A DNA stretch of 64,000 nt from Nitrospira sp. CG24D (GCA_002869855.2 NEWQ02000015.1:32458-96457), one strand, 5' to 3'; numbered from the stretch's first letter, positions 1-10,661 are shown. Made by a program: numbers and translations. The notes: generated by a model from the letters alone, not told the origin.

Positions 1-2
1 TG

Positions 3-503
3 ATCGCGGCTATGAATCCCTGTCCTTGTGGTTACTATGGAGACCGGTCGCGGCCCTGTGTCTGTACCGTGCCGCAGATCCGTCGCTATCGCGCCAAGCT
101 CTCCGGCCCCTTGCTCGACCGGCTGGATCTGCATTTGGAAGTACCGCCGGTGCCGATTCGTGAGTTGCGCCATGAACAGCCTCCCACGGAAAGCTCCGCG
201 GCGATTCGCGCGCGTGTGCTGGCCGCGCGCGGGCGGCAGCAGGTGCGATATCGTGACGACGGCATCTATACGAATGCCCAGTTGAAGCCCAGACTCGTGA
301 AGCGGTATTGTGGGCTTGCGGCCGGGCCTCAAGAACTATTGGAGCAGGCGATGGCGAGGCTCAATCTGTCAGCCCGCGCCCATGGACGGATTTTACGTGT
401 CGCGAGGACCATTGCTGATTTAGCGGACTCTGATAAGATCGAGATCGTTCATGTCGCGGAAGCTATTCAGTATCGGGCGCTCGATCGGGCGATTGAGGTG
501 TGA
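3..503 (+). CDS. comM: ComM/YifB-family Mg-chelatase-like AAA+ ATPase, C-terminal part (5' end outside window)
   Basis: Open frame from window edge; MNPCPCGYYGD..., LSGPLLDRLDLHLEVP, ARAHGRILRVARTIADL motifs typical of YifB/ComM C-terminus. Confidence 0.9.
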   Translation: MAAMNPCPCGYYGDRSRPCVCTVPQIRRYRAKLSGPLLDRLDLHLEVPPVPIRELRHEQPPTESSAAIRARVLAARGRQQVRYRDDGIYTNAQLKPRLVKRYCGLAAGPQELLEQAMARLNLSARAHGRILRVARTIADLADSDKIEIVHVAEAIQYRALDRAIEV

Positions 504-509
504 CGGGCC

Positions 510-725
510 GTGCTCATGACAATGAAAGTCTTTCTCTGGTGGTTCGTCGTTGGAGCGACGATGGCACTCTCGGTGCTGATGCTGCAAGGCGGCATCCGTG
601 ATGTCATGCAGGCTCAGGGGTCGGTCTGGACACTCAAGCTGGCGGAACTGCTGACGACCATTATCGGCGGGGGGCTGCTCGGCGGCTGCATCGCCTTAAT
701 TCTCGATCGCATCAAGAAGTCATAA
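510..725 (+). CDS. small hypothetical membrane protein
   Basis: 71 aa ORF with two hydrophobic segments, directly downstream of comM; start could be ATG 516. Confidence 0.5.
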   Translation: MLMTMKVFLWWFVVGATMALSVLMLQGGIRDVMQAQGSVWTLKLAELLTTIIGGGLLGGCIALILDRIKKS

Positions 726-770
726 CGGCGCCATATCTTTTTACTGACGGTGGGTCACACGAGGGGAAAC

Positions 771-1196
771 ATGGATCTTGAAGTCGGATCGAATGTCTAT
801 CGTAATACAGACGGGACGATTGAAGTTGAGGGCGTGCCGCTCATACAAGTCGCGCAACATCCGTCGACCGGATCGATACTGCTGAACTTCGCCTTGTTCG
901 ACCCGACCGGTCGAATGCTCGTGAAACTGGTGGATAGTACCATCATGTTCAACGAGCGGCGCGCGTACGATGTAACGAAAACCCCCAAGACGGTCACCTT
1001 GAAAGAATCGGCCTCGGGGAAAGTCCTGCTCCAGTTCGACGTCAAAGCGCCGAACGTAGTGGTGTTTTCCAAGGGTGAGTTTCCCACGATGAAGGGGCAT
1101 CTCTTGGAAGTGTCTTCGAAGGAATGGAAAATCGACAAGCTCCGAGCCAGCGGCACGACGCAGGACGTCAACGGCGGCGCGGTCAAACTCGGGTAG
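771..1196 (+). CDS. hypothetical protein
   Basis: ORF 750..1196; ATG at 771 preceded by agggga-like RBS; no family recognised. Confidence 0.55.
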   Translation: MDLEVGSNVYRNTDGTIEVEGVPLIQVAQHPSTGSILLNFALFDPTGRMLVKLVDSTIMFNERRAYDVTKTPKTVTLKESASGKVLLQFDVKAPNVVVFSKGEFPTMKGHLLEVSSKEWKIDKLRASGTTQDVNGGAVKLG

Positions 1197-1221
1197 CGCA
1201 AGTCCGACGGTCAATCGGCGA

Positions 1222-3822
1222 TCAGCCCTCCGTCGTCACCGTCGGGATAATTACCAGCGCGTTCTCTTTCCGGTCTATCGACGCGGTCTCACCGTCGCGC
1301 AATTCCCCCTTCACTAAAAGCCGTGCAAGAGGCGTTTCCAGCTCCTGCTGAATGAGCCGCTTAAGCGGACGCGCGCCGTAGACCGGATCGTAGCCGCGTT
1401 CTCCCAGATAGGCGAGCGCCGCCGGGGTAATAGCCAGCTCAATGCGCCGTTCGGCAAGTCGCCCTCGCAACCGTTCCAGCTGAATCTCCACAATCTTCAC
1501 GAGCTGCTCGGTGGCCAGGGGATGGAACACGACGGTTTCGTCCACGCGATTCAGGAACTCCGGACGGAAATGCTGCCGGAGTTCTCCCAAGACGACAGAT
1601 CGCATCTCATCATAGGAGGCACCGGTCTGCTGGGCCTCGAGGATCTGCGGACTGCCGATATTCGACGTCATGATCAGAACGGTATTCTTGAAGTCGACTG
1701 TCCGGCCTTGGGAATCCGTCAGCCGGCCATCGTCCAGGATCTGTAAGAAAACGTTGAAGACGTCATGGTGGGCTTTTTCGATCTCATCGAACAGCACGAC
1801 GGAGAACGGGTGACGGCGCACCGCTTCGGTCAACTGACCGCCTTCCTCAAAGCCCACATAGCCCGGAGGCGCCCCGATCAGGCGGGCGACCGTGTGTTTC
1901 TCCATATATTCAGACATGTCGATACGAATGAGGTTGCTCTCATCGTCGAACAGCACGGTTGCCAGCGCACGAGCCAGCTCGGTTTTCCCCACTCCGGTCG
2001 GACCGAGAAAGAGGAACGATCCGATGGGCCGGTTGGGATCTTTGATGCCGGATCGCGCCCGCAATACCGCATCGGCCACCGCGCGTACGCCTTCATCCTG
2101 CCCGATGACTCGCTGATGCAGCAGATCTTCGAGCTTCAGCAGTTTGTCTGATTCGCCTTCCATCAACCGCGAGACAGGGATCCCAGTCCATCGGCTCACG
2201 ACGGCGGCAATCTCATCCTCATCGACTTCCTCCTTGAGCAGCCGGTTCTGATCCTGCTTTTTCCCCAAGGACGTTTGTTCGATGGCGAGTTCCCGTTCCA
2301 GACGGGGAAGATCTCCATAGCGGAGTTCCGCAACCCGATTGAGATCGTAGGCTCGCTCAGCCTGTTCAATTTTCAGCTTCACTTCTTCAATGGCTTCTCT
2401 GGTCTTCCGGAGACGTCCGACCGAGGCCTTCTCTGAATCCCACTGCGTCTTGAGGACCTGAGCGGCACTCTGCTTTTCGGCCAGTTCCGTTTCGAGCGTG
2501 GCCAATCGAGCGGCACTCGCCTGATCCTTTTCTTTCCGGAGCGCTTCACGCTCGATCTCCAGTTGGAGTACTTTGCGGGAGACTTCGTCCAGCTCAGCCG
2601 GCAGACTGTCGATTTCCGTCCTCAACCGCGCCGCGGCCTCATCGACGAGGTCGATGGCTTTGTCGGGCAGGAAGCGATCGGCGATATAACGGTTCGATAG
2701 CTTTGCCGCTGCCACCAGGGCGCCGTCCTTAATGCGCACGCCATGGTGAACCTCGTAACGCTCTTTCAGGCCGCGCAGGATCGAGATCGTATCCTCGACC
2801 GACGGTTGATCCACCAGGACGGTCTGGAACCGCCGTTCGAGCGCGGCATCTTTTTCGATATGTTTGCGGTATTCATCGAGCGTGGTGGCTCCGATGAGGT
2901 GCAACTCACCGCGCGCAAGCATGGGCTTGAGCAAGTTTGCCGCATCCATCGAACCCTCGGCAGCGCCGGCTCCGACGACCGTGTGCAGCTCGTCGATGAA
3001 TAACAATATTTGCCCCTGGGAAGATTGGATTTCCTTGAGTACGGCCTTGAGCCGTTCTTCGAATTCACCGCGAAATTTCGCGCCGGCGACCAGCGATCCC
3101 ATATCTAATGTGATGACACGTTTCTGTTTCAGCCCTTCAGGGACATCCCCCTTGATAATCCGGATAGCCAATCCTTCGACAATGGCCGTCTTACCCACGC
3201 CGGGCTCGCCGATCAGGACGGGATTGTTCTTAGTACGTCGAGAAAGAATTTGAATCACCCGGCGGATTTCGTCGTCCCGTCCGATCACCGGGTCGAGCTT
3301 TCCCTGGCCCGCGGCCCGAGTCAAGTCACGGCCATACTTTTCGAGCGATTGATAGGTGCTTTCGGGATCTTGTGTGGTCACTCGTTGGTTGCCGCGCACT
3401 TGCTGTAAACCGGATAGAAGACGATCCCGCGTCACGCCCAGCTTCTTGAAGATGCCGCCTTCTTGAACCATGGCGAGCAAGACGTGCTCGACGCTGAGAT
3501 AGTCATCCTTCAATGCCGTTTTTTCATCTTCGGCTTTGCTGAGCACCTGGCTCAGACGATTGGTGACATGCACCTGTCCCGGCCCACCGCTCGCACCCTG
3601 TACCTGAGGCAATTTACCGAGCGCCTGATCGGTGGCCTGACGAACGGCGGAGAGCGCCACCCCGGCCTGTTCCAGTAATGTGGACGTGGTTCCGCCTTCC
3701 TGATCAAGGAGCGCGAGCAACAGGTGCTCTACGTCGATACCCTGGTGACTACGGCGCATGGCATGGGATGAAGCCGTTTGCAGAGCTTCCTGGAGTTTCA
3801 TGGTCATTGTGTTCATATCCAC
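1222..3822 (-). CDS. clpB: ATP-dependent chaperone ClpB
   Basis: 866 aa; two Walker A motifs ([30 protein letters not shown]), Clp-N repeats, middle coiled coil. Confidence 0.97.
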   Translation of the reverse strand: MDMNTMTMKLQEALQTASSHAMRRSHQGIDVEHLLLALLDQEGGTTSTLLEQAGVALSAVRQATDQALGKLPQVQGASGGPGQVHVTNRLSQVLSKAEDEKTALKDDYLSVEHVLLAMVQEGGIFKKLGVTRDRLLSGLQQVRGNQRVTTQDPESTYQSLEKYGRDLTRAAGQGKLDPVIGRDDEIRRVIQILSRRTKNNPVLIGEPGVGKTAIVEGLAIRIIKGDVPEGLKQKRVITLDMGSLVAGAKFRGEFEERLKAVLKEIQSSQGQILLFIDELHTVVGAGAAEGSMDAANLLKPMLARGELHLIGATTLDEYRKHIEKDAALERRFQTVLVDQPSVEDTISILRGLKERYEVHHGVRIKDGALVAAAKLSNRYIADRFLPDKAIDLVDEAAARLRTEIDSLPAELDEVSRKVLQLEIEREALRKEKDQASAARLATLETELAEKQSAAQVLKTQWDSEKASVGRLRKTREAIEEVKLKIEQAERAYDLNRVAELRYGDLPRLERELAIEQTSLGKKQDQNRLLKEEVDEDEIAAVVSRWTGIPVSRLMEGESDKLLKLEDLLHQRVIGQDEGVRAVADAVLRARSGIKDPNRPIGSFLFLGPTGVGKTELARALATVLFDDESNLIRIDMSEYMEKHTVARLIGAPPGYVGFEEGGQLTEAVRRHPFSVVLFDEIEKAHHDVFNVFLQILDDGRLTDSQGRTVDFKNTVLIMTSNIGSPQILEAQQTGASYDEMRSVVLGELRQHFRPEFLNRVDETVVFHPLATEQLVKIVEIQLERLRGRLAERRIELAITPAALAYLGERGYDPVYGARPLKRLIQQELETPLARLLVKGELRDGETASIDRKENALVIIPTVTTEG

Positions 3823-4058
3823 GGGAATCCCTCCTCGACAGGTGCGCGAGTTGCTGATGAAACTCTAATAATCATCGGTCAGCACGTGTCAAGCCATGAG
3901 AGGGGAGATTCTCTCCTCTCCGGTCCGTTCTTGACCAACCAACCGTTCCGGATTATGGTGCAACCCCGTGCAGTCGTGTGTTCATCGAATAGTCGATGCG
4001 GCCGGCAAGGCCAGTCTGTCCGCAAGGTAGAAGTAGGATGAGGCGGTAATAGTTAGAG

Positions 4059-4889
4059 ATGCCCAGCCACGTTTCCTCACTGATTGAACTTTATCGGCAA
4101 GCGATTCGGTCTACGGGGCGTTCGCTCCGTCATGGCTGGATCGCCATGCTCGCATTGGTGGGATTTGCACTGCTGTTTGTCGGAGTATCGCAGGTGGCCG
4201 GCTTATTGGGGCTCGCCGGCGGCTTTCTGCTCGGGGCCCTCAATGCGCTGCTGGTGGGAGCGACACTCTCGTTGATCGAGCGCTCGCTTGGCGGCGCCCG
4301 CTCTCTTCAACTGCAGGACATCCAGGAGAGCCTCGGCTGCTACTTTTGGGAAGTCATCGGAGTGGGATTTGTCTTGTGGCTCCCCATCATGGCGCTCGAT
4401 ATGGGGACTCAAGCCAATCCCTATGGCCAATTTCTCTCATCGGCGGCGCTTCTTTTGCTGTTTATTCTGCTGAATCCGGCGCCCGAGGTTATTTACCAGG
4501 TGCGGCAGGATTCTCCGCTGGACGTGCTGAAGACCTGCTACGAGTTTGTACTGGAAAATTGGATCGAATGGTTTTTGCCGTTTGGACTCTTGATACTTCC
4601 AGTGGTGATATCGCCGTCCGGGCTTGAACAGTTTGTCCGGTTGTCCAGTCGTCTTGGTCGAGGAGCCGGACTCGATTTTTTCCAACTCTTGATTCTGCCG
4701 TTCACCGTGCTCGGCGGGTGGTTTAGCTATCTGGGGCTCCCGTCCGACGCCTACTGGATTTTGGCGATTCTTCTCACTCCTCCTGTGGCCATGAGCATCC
4801 TCCTGTTCCGCGGCCATCTCTTTGCATTGCTCCATGGCTCATCTCACCGCCAGCGCGAGTTCGCCCGTCGATTTGATGACGGTCGATAG
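4059..4889 (+). CDS. hypothetical multi-pass membrane protein
   Basis: 276 aa with several hydrophobic segments. Confidence 0.7.
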   Translation: MPSHVSSLIELYRQAIRSTGRSLRHGWIAMLALVGFALLFVGVSQVAGLLGLAGGFLLGALNALLVGATLSLIERSLGGARSLQLQDIQESLGCYFWEVIGVGFVLWLPIMALDMGTQANPYGQFLSSAALLLLFILLNPAPEVIYQVRQDSPLDVLKTCYEFVLENWIEWFLPFGLLILPVVISPSGLEQFVRLSSRLGRGAGLDFFQLLILPFTVLGGWFSYLGLPSDAYWILAILLTPPVAMSILLFRGHLFALLHGSSHRQREFARRFDDGR

Positions 4890-5092
4890 CTGGTCGGATT
4901 GCGATTGCCGGCGCGGAACTCCCGCCGATTCCATGGTTGGGACGGTTCGGGAGCTTGAAACTTCATAAAATATTCTGGAATTCACAGGAAACAGCAACGC
5001 AACGGTTGTGACAGAGAGTGAAGTAATGTATGGTTTTACCTACACTCGGTAATTGAGCGCCTCCAGCTCATCAGACGAAGGCTTCTAAGCTC

Positions 5093-6565
5093 ATGAGACT
5101 TTCCATATTTTGGCGGTTGGTTCTCACATGTCTTGTGATTATTGTGGTTATGGCAGGGGTAAATCTCTATGCCTTGTTCCAGCTTCGCCAGCTCACGGCT
5201 CTCAGTACGGAAATGGCTTCGTTTCACTACCCCGCAGTGGAGGCAGCCAAGCGATTACAGGAATCGTTGTTTGCGCAACTCAACAGCGAAAAAAAATACC
5301 TTGCGACGAAAGATGGGACGTTCCTGACGAATTTTAATGAAGAGGTTGAAGAATTTCAGCGGAACCTTCAGCATCTCCGTGATCAAGAAATTGCTCCTCA
5401 TGCGATCACACTGCTGCAAGAGGCCGGGCAGCTGCTCCAAGAGCGCCTGGTCCTTTTTCATGATGAATTCGAGCAACCCGGCGATCGGGTCGGCGGCCAT
5501 GAGGTAGGATACGAGAATCGTCGAGATGCCATCATGGATCGGATGTCCGCGACGATTCAAAGTTATATCGATGTGCATGAAGCTCGCGTGAGTGTGGGGG
5601 TCAGCGAATCCCGCGCCAGCGCGGCGCGGGCGGAAGCCGTCACGGAGCAGTTAGTGTTGGTTGCCTTGGTCTTCGGGCTTGGCCTCGCGGGAATTGCCAG
5701 TTACAGTATTCTACGGCCGCTTCGTCAGTTGCAGGGACATATCAAGCTGATCGGGCAAGGAAAATTCGGGACGCCCTTGGAGATTACCGCACCCTCGGAG
5801 CTTCGCGATCTGGTGGACACCGTGAACTGGATGGGGGGGAAGCTCCAAGAGCTGGACGACATGAAGTCGGAATTTCTCGCTCACGTATCACACGAACTGC
5901 GCACGCCGATGGCCTCAATTCAGGAAGGGACGCATCTGCTCCTTGATGAAATTCCAGGACCGCTCGTTCAAGAGCAGCGGACCACGCTTCGGATTATGGC
6001 CGACAGTAGTCGACGGCTGATTCACCTCATCTCGACGATTCTCGATCTTTCCAAGATGGAAGCCGGGATGATGGAATATCGCATTGTCCCGATCGATCTG
6101 AATAGGATAGCGGATATTTCAGTCAATAAGGTGAGGCTCCTGGCTGATTCCAAACACGTTCAGCTCCTGACGGAGCACCCGAAAGAGCGGTTGTGGGTGA
6201 AGGCCGACGCATTGCGCATTGAACAAGTGTTGGATAATCTCTTGTCGAACGCCTTGAAATTCAGTCCCGAAGGAGGCATCGTCAAGTTGCACATGGCTCC
6301 CGATCCCAAGGCGGGAGTCTTAGAGATATCAGTCTCCGATGCCGGACCAGGTATCGATTCGGAAGATCTTCCTCATATCTTTGAACGGTTTTATCAGGGA
6401 AGAAATAAGGCCAAGAATGCCTCCGCAGGGAGTGGACTTGGATTGGCGCTGGCAAAGAAAATTGTGGAAGCCCATAGTGGGCGGATCTGGATTGAAGGTG
6501 AGGCTGGAAAGGGGACGACTGTACGGTTTATCCTACGGTTGACCAAACCTGGCGGGACAAGCTGA
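5093..6565 (+). CDS. glrK: sensor histidine kinase, HAMP-HisKA-HATPase (GlrK/QseE-like)
   Basis: N-terminal TM, periplasmic four-helix-type region, second TM, HAMP, FLAHVSHELRTP H-box, GSGLGLALAKKIVEAHSG G-box; synteny with lipoprotein and GlrR-like regulator. Confidence 0.85.
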   Translation: MRLSIFWRLVLTCLVIIVVMAGVNLYALFQLRQLTALSTEMASFHYPAVEAAKRLQESLFAQLNSEKKYLATKDGTFLTNFNEEVEEFQRNLQHLRDQEIAPHAITLLQEAGQLLQERLVLFHDEFEQPGDRVGGHEVGYENRRDAIMDRMSATIQSYIDVHEARVSVGVSESRASAARAEAVTEQLVLVALVFGLGLAGIASYSILRPLRQLQGHIKLIGQGKFGTPLEITAPSELRDLVDTVNWMGGKLQELDDMKSEFLAHVSHELRTPMASIQEGTHLLLDEIPGPLVQEQRTTLRIMADSSRRLIHLISTILDLSKMEAGMMEYRIVPIDLNRIADISVNKVRLLADSKHVQLLTEHPKERLWVKADALRIEQVLDNLLSNALKFSPEGGIVKLHMAPDPKAGVLEISVSDAGPGIDSEDLPHIFERFYQGRNKAKNASAGSGLGLALAKKIVEAHSGRIWIEGEAGKGTTVRFILRLTKPGGTS

Positions 6566-6567
6566 GG

Positions 6568-7347
6568 GTGACTATGAAGAGTGTCGTATTGTGGATCCTT
6601 TCTATAGTAGTAAGCGGATGTGCGAGTTGGGCTTCGCCATTGCCGCTGAATCAGCCTTTTTTCCATGTTGATTCAGGAGAATCCAAGCTCTATCAGACAC
6701 TTGCAAAGAAGCAGGACGCTATAGTCCAGAAATGCAACGAAACAAGTTCGTGCGATCATGCCTACTTCACCCGTGGCCTCTTAGGATTGTACGAAAGCCG
6801 CGAAGTTGCTGAAAAATACTTTGGGAAAGTCCTCGCCGTTGCGCCCAAAAGTCAGTTAGCCGCCTCCAGTAAAGCCTGGCTAAAACTGCTGCAGGATGGG
6901 AATGGCTCAAAGGACCCATCCTGGGTGCAGGCGGTGTTAACGGCTCCCGCCATGGCCGATGCGAATAGCGCTTTAAATCAAGCGGTAGACCGCCTGGTGC
7001 GAGACTTGCTTGATCGTGAAGTAATCATGCAGCAACTTCGCGGGATGAAGGATGCCGATGCGCAAGCGATTGAAGCGCTACAACGGCAGATTGCCGACCA
7101 GGAACGGAAGATCGAGACGTTGACATCGAAGAAGGACAAAGACGGTCCGAAAACGGCGTCCGAGCAAGGCTCAGTCCAAACATTTCAGAAACAAGTCATG
7201 GAACGGGATAAGAAGATCGAAGAGCTATCAAGCCAATTGGAGGCGCTGAAGCGAATCGACCAAGAGATGCGAGAGAAGGTTCGACCGATTCGCCCGCCAT
7301 CAGCGAGTGCGCCTGTTCCCGTGCCGGAACCCGCACCAGCGCAGTAA
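6568..7347 (+). CDS. putative lipoprotein with C-terminal coiled coil, QseG/YfhG-like
   Basis: Lipobox-like IVVSGCASW; located between GlrK-like kinase and GlrR-like regulator as qseG is. Confidence 0.6.
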   Translation: MTMKSVVLWILSIVVSGCASWASPLPLNQPFFHVDSGESKLYQTLAKKQDAIVQKCNETSSCDHAYFTRGLLGLYESREVAEKYFGKVLAVAPKSQLAASSKAWLKLLQDGNGSKDPSWVQAVLTAPAMADANSALNQAVDRLVRDLLDREVIMQQLRGMKDADAQAIEALQRQIADQERKIETLTSKKDKDGPKTASEQGSVQTFQKQVMERDKKIEELSSQLEALKRIDQEMREKVRPIRPPSASAPVPVPEPAPAQ

Positions 7348-7354
7348 GGAGCCT

Positions 7355-8773
7355 ATGGACAAGGAACAAATCTTAGTAGTCGATGACGATGAAGGATTGC
7401 TGCATCTGTTGAAGATGCGACTCTCCGCAGAGGGATTTGCCGTGACCTCCTGCACCACCGGGCATGAAGCTCTGGTGGAGGCGAAAAAGAAGATGTTCGA
7501 TCTGGCCATTACGGACTTGCGCCTTCGCGGGGAAGATGGCCTGGATGTGACGGAGGAACTGCTGCGGGTTCATCCTCAGTTGCCGGTGATTATCCTGACT
7601 GCGCACGGCAGTATTCCGAATGCCGTCGAAGCGATGCAGCGTGGCGCATTCGGGTATCTGACGAAGCCGTTCGATGACAAAGAGCTGAAAGCCACGATCG
7701 AAAAGGCGCTGGCGCAACAGCGCATGAGCAAGGAAATTCAACGGCTCAAGTCTTTGGTCAAGGAACTCTACGGCCTTGAAAATGTCGTGGCGCGCAGCCC
7801 GGCGATGCAACGGCTCTTTCAGCAGATTGCCCAAGTGGCGGATTCCGATGCCACCATTCTTCTGTTCGGCGAAACCGGCACCGGTAAGGAAGTGATGGCT
7901 CGGGTGGCGCACACTAACAGCCGCCGGAGCAAAGGGCCCTTTGTCGCGCTCAACTGCGCCGCTATTCCTGAAACCCTATTCGAAAGCGAACTCTTCGGGC
8001 ATGTGCGCGGGGCCTTCACCAGCGCGCATGGCGCTAAAAAAGGACTCTTCCAAAGCGCCAATGGCGGGACGATTTTCCTCGATGAAATCGGGGAAATGCC
8101 GTTATCGATGCAGGTCAAGTTACTGCGTGCCGTTCAAGAGCGGGAGGTCCGCGAAGTCGGATCTGAACTCTCGACTAAGATTGATGTACGCATCATTGCT
8201 GCGACGAACAAAGATCTCGGCGAAGCGGTCAAGAACGGCAGCTTCCGCAACGATCTCTATTACCGGATTTCCGTGGTGCCGCTCTTCATTCCGCCACTGC
8301 GCGACCGTCGCGACGATATCCCGTTACTCGCCCAGCATTTCCTCAAGATCAGCAACCAGCGGGCGAATAAAGATGTCCGTGGGTTTACACCAACAGCGTT
8401 GCATCGCTTGATGGTGAATCCGTGGCCGGGCAATGTGCGCGAGCTGGAAAATGCTATCGAGAAAGCCGTGGTGATGACCCGGCAGGATATGATTACGCCG
8501 GACCTCCTGCCGTCCGTGGGAGTGTCTCCGGATACGCCGCTGAAGCCCTTGACCGAGGCGAAGGAAGAATTCGAACGGACATATCTGAAGAATGTGCTCC
8601 AGTTGACCGGCGGGAATATCTCCCGCGCCGCACAGTTTGCAGGCCGGTATCGGGCAGACTTTTATAAGATGTTGCGGAAATACGGATTGCACCCCTCGAC
8701 CACGAAGGGAAAGATCGAGGCTGATATCGAAGAGCTGGAAGATGAATCGACTCTGATGGAAGCTGATCGATAG
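7355..8773 (+). CDS. glrR: sigma54-dependent response regulator, GlrR/QseF-like
   Basis: REC (VVDDDEG...ITDLRL), AAA+ GETGTGKEVMAR, C-terminal GNISRAAQFAGRYRADFYKMLRKYGL HTH resembling E. coli GlrR; ATG 7355 after taagga RBS. Confidence 0.88.
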   Translation: MDKEQILVVDDDEGLLHLLKMRLSAEGFAVTSCTTGHEALVEAKKKMFDLAITDLRLRGEDGLDVTEELLRVHPQLPVIILTAHGSIPNAVEAMQRGAFGYLTKPFDDKELKATIEKALAQQRMSKEIQRLKSLVKELYGLENVVARSPAMQRLFQQIAQVADSDATILLFGETGTGKEVMARVAHTNSRRSKGPFVALNCAAIPETLFESELFGHVRGAFTSAHGAKKGLFQSANGGTIFLDEIGEMPLSMQVKLLRAVQEREVREVGSELSTKIDVRIIAATNKDLGEAVKNGSFRNDLYYRISVVPLFIPPLRDRRDDIPLLAQHFLKISNQRANKDVRGFTPTALHRLMVNPWPGNVRELENAIEKAVVMTRQDMITPDLLPSVGVSPDTPLKPLTEAKEEFERTYLKNVLQLTGGNISRAAQFAGRYRADFYKMLRKYGLHPSTTKGKIEADIEELEDESTLMEADR

Positions 8774-8824
8774 AACACGAGAGTGGCCTGATATCCAGAT
8801 CGGCCGGCACCACTGTAGAACAGG

Positions 8825-8857
8825 TGGAGCCGGCGAGAGGAATTGAACCATCCAACC
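8825..8857 (-). repeat. degenerate tRNA-Thr 3'-end fragment (copy A)
   Basis: tggagccggcgagaggaattgaaccatccaacc matches the complement of the 3' end of the tRNA at 10587..10661 with one mismatch and one inserted base. Confidence 0.7.
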
Positions 8858-8979
8858 GTCGCCGGGTCGGCCCTGAAGCTTGCCTCTCCGGCTCCTGCAG
8901 AGGGGGCCAGCCCCCTCGCACACTCCCCACGAAGGAGACTCATCCCCTTCGAAACCCCTAGGTCGGAGGTTCAATGTTT

Positions 8980-9023
8980 TGGAGCCGGCGAGAGGAATTG
9001 AACCTCCAACCTGTTGTTTACAA
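8980..9023 (-). repeat. truncated tRNA-Thr 3'-half (copy B)
   Basis: 44 nt tggagccggcgagaggaattgaacctccaacctgttgtttacaa vs 10587..10630, three mismatches. Confidence 0.8.
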
Positions 9024-9367
9024 GCTCGACCTCGCCCAATTTGACCCGACCCACGAAGAGCTAATCCCACGAAAACTGACTATTCGGTAAGCCCATCCTC
9101 CGATGCAGGGGGTGGGTTAGCCTGTTCAGGTAGCCGAGTACCGGAGGTGTCATGTATGAACTCAGATACTATCCCCCGCAATGGAGACCGGGCGAAGATT
9201 TGGGAATGAATCGATTACGGGACCATACTGACCGTGGCCGGCCTCTAGCATTTGTTGGCAAGCTTGCAATGTGATAGGACAATGGTCGGGTAATCTGCGG
9301 ATAGTTAACACAGATGCCTGGTGGATGCTGATGGATTTTTCCAATCCGAAAGCGGAGTCTAACCATT

Positions 9368-10495
9368 ATGGACATTGACAAAAAAGAATCCTCTGAAGAG
9401 CTGCGCGATAACACCGACAAGAGCTTAGAGGAGGAGCGGGACAAAACTAACGAATATCTCGACCAAAGTATTGCAATGGTCGAACAAAAGACTAGTGAGA
9501 AAGTCGATTCCATTCGGCTGGCCACTGATAAAGCTGTCGAAAGTCAACGGGACGAAGTGGATCTCAGCAAAGAACATCAGCGTGAAGTAACTGGCATCCC
9601 ACCTTCACAATTGACCGAGAAACTTTTAGTTCAAGAGCGCGAAATGTCGGACAAATCTCAGGCCCTTGAACGGGAAGCAGAAGATCGTGCTCGGACCGAT
9701 GAACGGAAACAGAAACAAGTGATTGCCGAGGCTCTCCTTGAACGGGAGCGTAAGAAAACGGACAACACTCTGCTCGAGGAACGGCTCCACGGCGATTTAG
9801 AGTTGACTACGCGGGATCAATTTCTCGCAATTGTCAGTCACGACTTGAAGAATTCCATCGTCGCGATTGCGATCGGCGCTCGTTTGATGCGGGGGGGTCT
9901 TTCCAAAGGCGCGGTGGAGGCAGGCAGTGTGCTCGAACACCTTAGATTAATCGAGCAGGCCGCCGCGGGCATGGACCGGATGATCAGCGATCTCCTTGAT
10001 GTGGAGCAATTCTCACACGCCAAGCTAATACTTAAGCCTGAACAGGTCGACGTTCGCGCTTTGTTAGAAGAGTGCAAAGGCCTATTTGCTCCGATCGTTT
10101 CAAGTAAGTCATTTTCAATGACCATTCACACAGCTCCTGAGCCGATATTCGCCGATTTGGATCACGGCAGAATTCATCAGGTGTTGTCTAACCTGATCGG
10201 CAATTCACTGAAGTTCACGCCCAATGGAGGCACCATCGAGCTGTCTGCGCAGAAACAGGATACTCAAGTGGTAATTTCAGTAACCGATAATGGGCCTGGG
10301 ATTCCCGAAGGCGAGAAGGAGCAGATTTTTGAAAGGTTCTCGCAGCTTAAAAGGAACGACCGCCGTGGCCTGGGTCTGGGACTGTTTATCGCCAAGTGGA
10401 TCGTGGAGGCCCATGGGGGACGTATTTGGGTGGTGTCTGAAATGGGAAAGGGAAGCACATTCAGCTTCAGCCTTCCATTAACGGTAAAGCCCTAA
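9368..10495 (+). CDS. soluble orphan sensor histidine kinase with long charged coiled-coil N-terminus
   Basis: [13 protein letters not shown]-box, [39 protein letters not shown]; no TM segment visible. Confidence 0.9.
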   Translation: MDIDKKESSEELRDNTDKSLEEERDKTNEYLDQSIAMVEQKTSEKVDSIRLATDKAVESQRDEVDLSKEHQREVTGIPPSQLTEKLLVQEREMSDKSQALEREAEDRARTDERKQKQVIAEALLERERKKTDNTLLEERLHGDLELTTRDQFLAIVSHDLKNSIVAIAIGARLMRGGLSKGAVEAGSVLEHLRLIEQAAAGMDRMISDLLDVEQFSHAKLILKPEQVDVRALLEECKGLFAPIVSSKSFSMTIHTAPEPIFADLDHGRIHQVLSNLIGNSLKFTPNGGTIELSAQKQDTQVVISVTDNGPGIPEGEKEQIFERFSQLKRNDRRGLGLGLFIAKWIVEAHGGRIWVVSEMGKGSTFSFSLPLTVKP

Positions 10496-10586
10496 AGTTG
10501 CCTGTGTTTGGTTACACATGCGAAAGTGGAAGGGGAAAGCAGTAGTTCTGTAAGCTGCAAAGAGGTTGATTCGTCAGCGGAGTTTA

Positions 10587-10661
10587 TGGAGCTGGCGAGA
10601 GGAATTGAACCTCCAACCTGCGGTTTACAAAACCGCTGCTCTGCCATTGAGCTACGCCAGC
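10587..10661 (-). tRNA. tRNA-Thr (anticodon TGT), CCA encoded
   Basis: Reverse complement GCTGGCG TA GCTC AATGGCA GAGC A GCGGT TTTGTAA ACCGC AGGTT GGAGG TTCAATT CCTCT CGCCAGC T CCA folds as cloverleaf. Confidence 0.95.

Noticed and set aside
8324-9070. 248-aa minus-strand ORF spanning glrR 3' end and the tRNA-fragment region
   Set aside because: Overlaps a confident CDS and runs through tRNA-derived repeats; protein composition looks like translated non-coding sequence
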